Assembly (NCBI GenBank): GCA_016710785.1
Contig: JADJUE010000002.1
Location: 558,001 to 622,000, forward strand
DNA from: Candidatus Epilinea brevis
GTDB taxonomy: Bacteria > Chloroflexota > Anaerolineae > Epilineales > Epilineaceae
Direction of reading: 5' to 3'
DNA: 64,000 nt
Part shown: piece after piece, positions 58,211-64,000 of the stretch
How positions within the stretch are numbered: position 1 is the first letter of the stretch
How the letters are laid out: the number at the start of each line of letters is the position of its first letter
Made by a program: the position numbers and the translations under genes
Notes under the pieces: generated by a model
What the model was told of the DNA's origin: nothing
Database searches by the model: none
What the model saw: only the letters and a program-made list of their open reading frames with translations

Positions 58211-60370
58211 TCACGGCATGCTTCCGGTAGTTGGGTACAACGTCCAAATGCCTTGGTCGGAGCGGTAGATCTGCTGCCCATCTGCGGAGAGTGCCCAAGA
58301 CGGCGCTGACCAGGCCTCACCAGATTGGTGGAAACAGGACCGGAGCCATAGGAGCCAAGTGGAATCGCAGATCCAATGGGTCAGCCGGTCCGGCCCTTCG
58401 GCTTCGACTGACCAACCCGAGAGAATCAGGCGATCCCAGGCCGACTGAACCCGAATCACGCCGGACATCGGCAGGTCGACGGCCCGCGTGATCACAGGAT
58501 CAGCAGCCGGCGAAAGGTTTACCGCGAACAGCTGCGCTCGGTCTCTCGGCACCCCGCGATTCCGAGACCAGGGTGATCCCGTGGCGACCCAAGCGGTGTT
58601 GACGCTGGCGACGATTGCGGTCGGGGCTTCCGAGATCCAGATGGTTGACAGGACTTCCGTGTGCGAGCTGTCAAGGACCAGCACTCGGCCAGTCCCGTCT
58701 CGGGAACGCCAGGCCAGGACCGGGCGATCTCCAGACCAGCCGACATCGGCGACAGTCCCATCCATACCGGGCAGGTCGACCCGTTGGAGGCCCGAATCGG
58801 ACAAGCTGAACAGTCCCGCCGCGTCGGAGTCGACACTAGCTTCGGGGAACCAGATCAGGTCCTCGCTGGCCCGCGCTTCCCCGGCTCCCGCGGCCATGGT
58901 CGTCTCTCCGTGCATGAGGCCATCGGTGAGGTCCAGCGCCGAGAGTGTTGTTCCAAAGGTGTGTTGGCGAGCAAAGACCAACCAGCGAGGATCTCGGGCG
59001 CGATCGGAAGGCAGGGTCGAGACCAGAGTGCGATCTTGTGGGACCCCCCACTGCTCGGCAGAGCGGGACGGGATTCCATGGACATCCAGTCGCCAGGCGC
59101 GCAGCGTCTCGCCCTCCGGTTCCATGCTGTATAGCGTGTCCTTATGAACGAGAAGCGTGTCGGCTACGCCTACGGACGGAGGATCGATGACTGACAGGAT
59201 GCCAGGCCCTTGCGGCGTCATGTCCGAAAACAGTATGCCGCCACCCAGACCGTCAACTCCGATTGCGAGCACACCGTGTGAAATGCTCAGCCCGATGTAG
59301 GGCTTGGACCGAGCGAGGTTCGCTCGCCAAACGTAGCGCGGGATTTGGGCGTCAGTCAGGTCAAGACAGCCGAGCATGTTGAGCAGGTCCCTACCGCCCC
59401 ACCGATTAAACCCTGTCTGCCCGTACACGGTAAAGACGCAGGCCAGAGTGCCAAAAGCCACGACCTCGTCAAAGCTCAAGACGCCATCCGGTTTACTGCC
59501 CCGCTGATCTCTGACATGCAGCGGGATCATCGTATCGGTGGCGGAGCCAAGTTGATGGTCGCCCACCACCGGCCACGAGCGTGCAGCGCCGGAGCCATCG
59601 ACGACCCAGAGGCGGTCTCCGCTGAGGAACACGCCGATGGGCTTCGTGACGCCGTCATGACGGTCCAAGAGTCGGGGCTTCCCGGAGGCCACATCGAAAG
59701 ACAAGACGGTGTCCTTCGCCGCAGCCCATAGGCGCTCTCCCTCGGCAAACATGGATGTGAGCCGCGGTTGGCCCTCCAGGGAGCCCTGTAGCGACGCTGC
59801 ACCGTCTGCGTCGAGATCGAAGATCTGAACCCGTCCATCGTCACCACCGTCCGGCGGTGGGTCCGTCGCGACGAAGAGTCGGGCCCCGCGGCGCACAAAG
59901 GCGGTGACCAGCCCTTGCAGGGGCTGGATGTGGCGCAGTTCCGGTGTCGTTGCCTGCCGGACGTCCACCGTCATCAGTTGGCTTCCCGAGAGCAGCGTTG
60001 CGATACCTTCGGAAACGGCGAGGCCTCCGGGCCGCGTTTCCTCTGGTAACTCGACGGTGCCCAGGAGCCCTTGGCGGCCGATCCGTGTCAGGTTCCAGAT
60101 GAGGAGTCGCCGCCCCTGCACCCAGTACGCGATGCCTTCTTCAACCACGGCGGCCCTGGTTGGTTCTCCGACGGGATAACCCACGCGGGCGGCAATGCTC
60201 AGGTTGAGCTGTTCAATGGGCGGTCTGGACCGCTCGGTCTGGGTGATTGGCAACCATGCTCGATAGCGGGAGGTCGCCGGCGTGGGAGCCGAAGGTTGGG
60301 CCGAAGCGCTCTGCCCGAATAGACAAGCGGTGCAGACAACAAGCACAGCAACGGTGCTCCTGTTAGTCAA
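58211..60370 (-). CDS. Secreted beta-propeller protein with N-terminal LPIT motif
   Basis: 719 aa from a TTG at 60370, supported by AAGGAG 6-7 nt upstream (complement of 60377-60382). A Sec signal spans residues 1-24, then a short Pro/Thr stretch, then RYRAWLPITQTERSR, the same Leu-Pro motif that other exported proteins here carry at the C-terminus. The body has repeated short blades (LLIWNLTRIGRQGLLGTVEL, QLMTVDVRQATTPELRHI, RVQIFDLDADGAA) of LVIVD/propeller type. GC is lower than average for the window. The start codon lies inside a palindrome at 60362-60377. Role unknown. Confidence 0.75.
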   Translation of the reverse strand: MTNRSTVAVLVVCTACLFGQSASAQPSAPTPATSRYRAWLPITQTERSRPPIEQLNLSIAARVGYPVGEPTRAAVVEEGIAYWVQGRRLLIWNLTRIGRQGLLGTVELPEETRPGGLAVSEGIATLLSGSQLMTVDVRQATTPELRHIQPLQGLVTAFVRRGARLFVATDPPPDGGDDGRVQIFDLDADGAASLQGSLEGQPRLTSMFAEGERLWAAAKDTVLSFDVASGKPRLLDRHDGVTKPIGVFLSGDRLWVVDGSGAARSWPVVGDHQLGSATDTMIPLHVRDQRGSKPDGVLSFDEVVAFGTLACVFTVYGQTGFNRWGGRDLLNMLGCLDLTDAQIPRYVWRANLARSKPYIGLSISHGVLAIGVDGLGGGILFSDMTPQGPGILSVIDPPSVGVADTLLVHKDTLYSMEPEGETLRAWRLDVHGIPSRSAEQWGVPQDRTLVSTLPSDRARDPRWLVFARQHTFGTTLSALDLTDGLMHGETTMAAGAGEARASEDLIWFPEASVDSDAAGLFSLSDSGLQRVDLPGMDGTVADVGWSGDRPVLAWRSRDGTGRVLVLDSSHTEVLSTIWISEAPTAIVASVNTAWVATGSPWSRNRGVPRDRAQLFAVNLSPAADPVITRAVDLPMSGVIRVQSAWDRLILSGWSVEAEGPDRLTHWICDSTWLLWLRSCFHQSGEAWSAPSWALSADGQQIYRSDQGIWTLYPTTGSMP

Positions 60371-60377
60371 GACTAAC
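60362..60377. promoter_or_regulatory. Palindrome over a TTG start codon
   Basis: GTTAGTC and GACTAAC flank AA (minus strand TT). The start codon lies in the centre and the Shine-Dalgarno overlaps one arm, so it could be an operator or an RNA hairpin that limits initiation. Confidence 0.5.
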
Positions 60378-60649
60378 TCCTTCGCGGCTCAGTCCAGGCT
60401 CGGCGGAAACTCGCCAACGATCCACTTGGCCAGCAGGCCATAGCGTTGACGGAGAAACAGGACTACCGATTTCAATCGGACTTGGACAACCCATGTCACG
60501 CTCCACGCGAGTTGACGGGTGCTCGAAGCATGACTGATAAGTCAGTGAGACCTGGCCTCTCGGATCGGAGATTGAGCGGGGTTGGGCGCCAAGTGCCGAA
60601 GTGCATCGCGCCAGTTCATCTCGTCGCCGAGTACACGTGCTGCGGATGA

Positions 60650-61054
60650 CTACGGCTGCGCTGTGCCTGTTTGCATCAGCGGATCGTGAATCGTGATGCT
60701 CTGGCTCGGCAAGCTCGGGACGCCGAAGACCCACCAAGCAATGACGGCTACGCCGACAAGATACAGGAGGGAGGGTAGCGCGACTCGGCGGGCCTTCGCG
60801 GCTCGATACTGGAGCCAGGTCGCCAAGGGGAGGCCGGCCCAAGCGACATAAAACCAAGTCTGATGGTATCCCGAGCCGAGGAACCAGGCATTGGGCAGTG
60901 CCAGGGCGCTGGCGGCCGCCAAGAGCCACCAGCGCCCGGAGCGCAGCCCCAATGCGATGAGGGCGATCGCGGTCATGACGGCGCCCCAGCCGAAGAGAAA
61001 CCGACCCGCTTCGGGTCCCAACGTCTCTGCGATGACTGAGAAGGCGCTGTTCAT
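60650..61054 (-). CDS. Small integral membrane protein
   Basis: 134 aa with about four hydrophobic helices (FLFGWGAVMTAIALIALGL, WWLLAAASALALPNAWFLG, TWFYVAWAGLPLATWL, SLLYLVGVAVIAWWVFGV). No family is recognised. There is no strong Shine-Dalgarno before the ATG at 61054. It stands between two unrelated minus-strand genes. Confidence 0.6.
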   Translation of the reverse strand: MNSAFSVIAETLGPEAGRFLFGWGAVMTAIALIALGLRSGRWWLLAAASALALPNAWFLGSGYHQTWFYVAWAGLPLATWLQYRAAKARRVALPSLLYLVGVAVIAWWVFGVPSLPSQSITIHDPLMQTGTAQP

Positions 61055-61130
61055 TCCAATCGACTCATGGCGTGATGTGATGGGCAGCTTGATGGTGGAC
61101 CGTAAGTTCCAGGTTCATGCTTGCCGTTCT

Positions 61131-61766
61131 TCAAGTCTGTCGCGGCCTGTCGTCGCCCCCCACCGGCCCCAGGATCGCCTCCACCGCGATCAGCAGATCC
61201 GGGAAGGCCTGCGGGCTGATGCTTTGGCCATCGCCGAAGGTGGCGTGCCAGCCATAGTGCCCTTCGTTAGGATCGCGATGCACGATTACCAGCCGCCGCC
61301 GCACGTCGACGATCCAGTACTCCGCGATGCCTGCCGCAGCGTAGAGCGGAAGCTTGGTTTCCCGATCGCGGCGCAAGCTGCTGTGAGCGACCTCGACGAA
61401 GAGCAAGCATTGGTCGGGGCTGGGATGCCGCCGCGCATAGAAGTCGTCGCTGCGTGCCAGCAGCGACAGGTCGGGTGCAGGATAGGACCAGTCGGACAAC
61501 GGGATCTGCCCTTGGACGCGGACGATCGCGCCATCTTGAAGGCCGAGGGTGAACAGTCGGTTCAACCGATCGACGATGCTGCTGTGCAAGGCTCCCGCTG
61601 GCGGCACGACGAAGATCCTCCCGTCGAGCAGCTCGGTCCGCAGGTCCGGATCGAAGATGCCCGTGGCATGCATCCGCTCGTAATCATCGACCGAGCAGCG
61701 CCAAGGGATGACGCGGTCCGGCGCGAGCGTTCGCGCGGGGGGTGGGGTCAGGGTGCCGACGGCCAT
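61131..61766 (-). CDS. Uma2-family (DUF820) restriction endonuclease-like protein
   Basis: 211 aa from the ATG at 61766, with GGAG 7 nt upstream. PD-(D/E)XK-type core: TELLDGRIFVVPPAGALHSSIVDRL, PAPDLSLLARSDDF (Pro-Asp), CLLFVEVAHSSLRRDRETKLPLYAAAGIAEYWIVDVRRR (Glu and Lys). Uma2 genes are very abundant in cyanobacteria and Chloroflexota and have no firmly known role. It is divergent from mrp. Confidence 0.88.
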   Translation of the reverse strand: MAVGTLTPPPARTLAPDRVIPWRCSVDDYERMHATGIFDPDLRTELLDGRIFVVPPAGALHSSIVDRLNRLFTLGLQDGAIVRVQGQIPLSDWSYPAPDLSLLARSDDFYARRHPSPDQCLLFVEVAHSSLRRDRETKLPLYAAAGIAEYWIVDVRRRLVIVHRDPNEGHYGWHATFGDGQSISPQAFPDLLIAVEAILGPVGGDDRPRQT

Positions 61767-61970
61767 GGGAGCTCCGGGACCATGGTAGCATGGGGGTGGG
61801 CGGGGTGGAAGGGACTGGGCGCCACGTTCTGGACACGATTGCGCCAGTGGCGTCAGCTACCACGCTTGGCAGCCGCCGCCCCAGGACTTAAACTCAAGCC
61901 CTGACCGTAAACCCCCCGCGGCATCGCCTTCGCCGGCGCGCCGCGTCCCCGCCCCCCAGGGAGCAGCCTC

Positions 61971-63068
61971 ATGTTCGGCATCGGCAAGCAGACGGCCAGG
62001 ATCACCGAGGAGCAGGTCATCGCCGCCCTCTCCAAGGTCAACGACCCCGAGATCCACCGCGACCTCGTCACCCTGGGCATGATCCGCGACATCACCATCG
62101 ACGGCGGCGCCGTGGGCTTCACCGTCGTGCTCACCACGCCTGCCTGCCCGCTCAAGCACCAGATCGAGGAGGACTGCCGGCGGGCCGTAGGGGCTATCCC
62201 CGGCGTGACCGACATCGCCCTCAGCTGGGATGCCCAGGTGCCGCGCGACAGCCGTCTGACCAGCAAGCTGGACATCGGCGTGCGCAACGCCATCGCCGTC
62301 GGCTCGGGCAAGGGCGGGGTGGGCAAGAGCACCGTGGCCGTCAACCTGGCCGTGGCCCTGGCCCGCCAGGGGGCCAACGTGGGCCTGCTGGATGCCGATG
62401 TGTACGGGCCCAATGTGCCCATCATGATGGGCGCCGCCGACGAGAAGCCCGTCAGCCGCGACGGCAAGCGCATCGAGCCCATCGAGGCCCATGGCGTGAA
62501 GATGATGTCCATCGGCTTTCTGGTCGATGCCAAGCAGCCCCTGGTCTGGCGCGGGCCGATGCTCCACGGTGCCATCCGTCAGTTCATCAGCGACGTCAAC
62601 TGGGGCGATCTGGACTACCTCATCGTCGACCTGCCGCCCGGCACCGGCGACGTGCAGCTGACCCTCAGCCAGTCCCTGCCCATGACCGGTGCGGTCATCG
62701 TCACCCTGCCGCAGGCCGTCAGCCGCGCCGACGTGGTCAAGAGCATCGCCATGTTCCAGTTGGAGGCCGTGGACGTGCCCGTGCTGGGGGTGGTGGAGAA
62801 CATGAGCGGCGGCATCTTCGGCCAGGGCGGCGGTCGGGTGGTGGCCGAAGACATGGGCGTGCCCTTCATGGGCACCGTGCCCATGGACGGCGATGTCTGC
62901 GCCGCCGGCGACGCCGGCATCCCCATCGTCATCTCCCATCCGGATTCAGCGGCGGCTCGGGCGCTCACCGAGATCGCCGGCAAGCTGGCCGCCACCATCT
63001 CGGTGCTCAACGTCACCAGACCCAAGGAGCGGGTGTTCCAGGCCGATCCAGACCTCGCCATGCTCTAG
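61971..63068 (+). CDS. mrp: Mrp/ApbC-family Fe-S cluster carrier ATPase
   Basis: 365 aa from the ATG at 61971, with GGGAG upstream. Residues 10-95 are a MIP18/DUF59 domain (EEQVIAALSKVNDPEIHRDLVTLGMI, TPACPLKHQIEED with a Cys). Residues 105-350 form the P-loop ATPase: AVGSGKGGVGKSTVAVNLAVALA, LLDADVYGPNVPIMMG, LIVDLPPGTGDVQLTL, VENMSGGIFGQGG. The CxxC of canonical Mrp, expected shortly after ENMS, is not visible here (the stretch has Gly and no Cys pair), which may weaken cluster binding. It probably loads Fe-S clusters on target enzymes such as lipA. Confidence 0.92.
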   Translation: MFGIGKQTARITEEQVIAALSKVNDPEIHRDLVTLGMIRDITIDGGAVGFTVVLTTPACPLKHQIEEDCRRAVGAIPGVTDIALSWDAQVPRDSRLTSKLDIGVRNAIAVGSGKGGVGKSTVAVNLAVALARQGANVGLLDADVYGPNVPIMMGAADEKPVSRDGKRIEPIEAHGVKMMSIGFLVDAKQPLVWRGPMLHGAIRQFISDVNWGDLDYLIVDLPPGTGDVQLTLSQSLPMTGAVIVTLPQAVSRADVVKSIAMFQLEAVDVPVLGVVENMSGGIFGQGGGRVVAEDMGVPFMGTVPMDGDVCAAGDAGIPIVISHPDSAAARALTEIAGKLAATISVLNVTRPKERVFQADPDLAML

Positions 63069-63179
63069 CGGCCAAAGCCACCGTTCGACGCTGCTTCACC
63101 GTTGATGCCGGCGCCGGCCGACCGCGATCGATCACGGGCCACCGGCGCCGCAGCCGGCGCCCCCAGCAGGTACCCCGCC

Positions 63180-64000
63180 ATGCCAGCATCTCCCCCGCGG
63201 CCCCTGTCCGGACACCCGCCCGCGTACGCCCTTCCGCTGCCGGAGCTCTTGGCGGCGCTGGATGCCGGCACGGTCGGATTGACCGCCGCCGAGGCAGAGC
63301 GGCGCCTGGCGGGCTTCGGCCCCAACGAGCTACAGGCCGCGGCGCGGGTGTCGCCCTGGGCCTTGTTGGCGGCGCAGTTCAAGAACGTGCTCATCCTCAT
63401 CCTGCTGGCGGCCACCGCCGTGTCCTTTTTCCTGGGGCATGCCCTGGAGGCCACGGCCATCACGATCATCGTGCTCTTTGCCGTGTTGCTGGGATTTGTG
63501 CAGGAATACCGGGCCGAGCAGGCCATCGAGTCCTTGCGCCGCATGGCCGCGCCAACGGCTACGGCCATGCGCGACGGGGAAGAGACCGCGGTCCCGGCTC
63601 GGGAGATCGTGCCCGGTGACCTGATCATCCTGCGCACCGGCGATCGCGTGCCGGCCGATGCGCGGTTGCAGCAGGTGGTCAACCTGCAGATCCAGGAGGC
63701 CATCCTCACCGGAGAGTCCGTGCCGGTGGTCAAACAGTTGACCGTGCTACCGCAGCAGGACCTGGCCCTGGGCGACCGGGTCAACATGGCCTACGCCGGA
63801 ACCGTGGTCACCTACGGCCGCGGGCGGGCGGTGGTGACGGCCACCGGCATGGCCACCGAATTCGGCAGGATCGCTCAGCTGCTCGAATCCGTGGAGACCG
63901 GTCGGACGCCCTTGCAGGAGAACCTGGACCGCCTGGGCAAGACCCTGGCATTGGCGGCGCTGATCCTGGTGTCGCTCATCGTGGCGGTGGGCCTGCTGCG
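63180..64000 (+). CDS. P-type cation-transporting ATPase, N-terminal part (runs off the window)
   Basis: The first 273 codons from the ATG at 63180. A P2-type N-terminus is seen (LTAAEAERRLAGFGPNELQ), then helix pair 1-2 (NVLILILLAATAVSFFLG, ITIIVLFAVLLGFVQEYRAEQAIESLR), the actuator-domain EIVPGDLIILRTGDRVPADARL and the phosphatase motif LTGESVPVVKQ, then the third helix. This is the SERCA/PMR1-like group (Ca or Mn, possibly Na/K). The phosphorylation motif DKTGT lies past the edge. It follows mrp by 110 bp. Confidence 0.9.
   Translation, partial: MPASPPRPLSGHPPAYALPLPELLAALDAGTVGLTAAEAERRLAGFGPNELQAAARVSPWALLAAQFKNVLILILLAATAVSFFLGHALEATAITIIVLFAVLLGFVQEYRAEQAIESLRRMAAPTATAMRDGEETAVPAREIVPGDLIILRTGDRVPADARLQQVVNLQIQEAILTGESVPVVKQLTVLPQQDLALGDRVNMAYAGTVVTYGRGRAVVTATGMATEFGRIAQLLESVETGRTPLQENLDRLGKTLALAALILVSLIVAVGLL

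Overview
The window is high-GC bacterial chromosome, densely coded on both strands. It has no rRNA, tRNA, CRISPR array, transposase or phage gene that I could find. The best guess at the source is an uncultured Chloroflexota (Anaerolineae/Caldilineae-like) bacterium. The clue is a run of long secreted beta-propeller, vWFA and Ig-like proteins that carry Thr/Pro linkers and a short hydrophobic Leu-Pro motif (AYLPLI, LRLPWL, VLPWLA, LLPLLR) at or near one end, a style I associate with that phylum. This is inference, not a database result. Two genes are broken by single-base shifts, which fits a metagenome assembly or a raw-read error.

Layout. 1-3.8 kb: TerC membrane protein and a frameshifted secreted Ig/cadherin-like protein, converging on a shared terminator. 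3.8-7 kb: rfbD, a B3/B4-domain protein and an MFS transporter. 7.2-10.6 kb: NHL-repeat secreted protein. 10.7-12.5 kb: AbrB/PIN toxin-antitoxin pair and a Tat lipoprotein dienelactone hydrolase. 12.7-16.1 kb: glycoside hydrolase-like lipoprotein and two divergently transcribed secreted proteins. 16.3-17.6 kb: class II HMG-CoA reductase. 17.7-25 kb, all minus strand: the coaE operon, pepA, and a metallo-hydrolase / homocysteine methyltransferase-MTHFR / moaD / moaE run. 25-37.8 kb: secreted glucose/sorbosone dehydrogenase-like protein, a GlsB-type membrane protein, a lipoprotein, a secreted propeller protein and a 2274-residue NHL/vWFA surface protein. 37.8-38.7 kb is a gap of about 850 bp with a strong inverted repeat.

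38.7-43.4 kb is a compact five-gene operon: OlsB-like N-acyltransferase, PlsC/OlsA-like O-acyltransferase, DinB-fold protein, TANGO2/NRDE protein, and a fusion of a DedA-type membrane domain with an ATP-grasp ligase. I read it as an aminolipid synthesis and handling system, possibly not described in this form. 43.4-48.2 kb: an aspartoacylase-family carboxypeptidase and a zinc/manganese-type ABC transporter whose binding protein has an extra C-terminal domain. 48.2-52.3 kb: tsaD, hicAB, a PHP phosphoesterase, a 22-bp tandem repeat array of alternating polarity, and lipA. 52.5-60.4 kb: a secreted phospholipase-D-fold protein with a lamin-tail domain, further secreted proteins and a YcaQ-type DNA glycosylase. 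60.6-64 kb: a small membrane protein, a Uma2 nuclease, an Mrp/ApbC Fe-S carrier and the start of a P-type cation ATPase that runs off the edge.

Two modes of translation start appear. Many exported proteins have a clear AGGAGG-type site. Several housekeeping genes instead have a -10 hexamer only 6-9 nt before the start codon and no Shine-Dalgarno, as expected for leaderless mRNAs.
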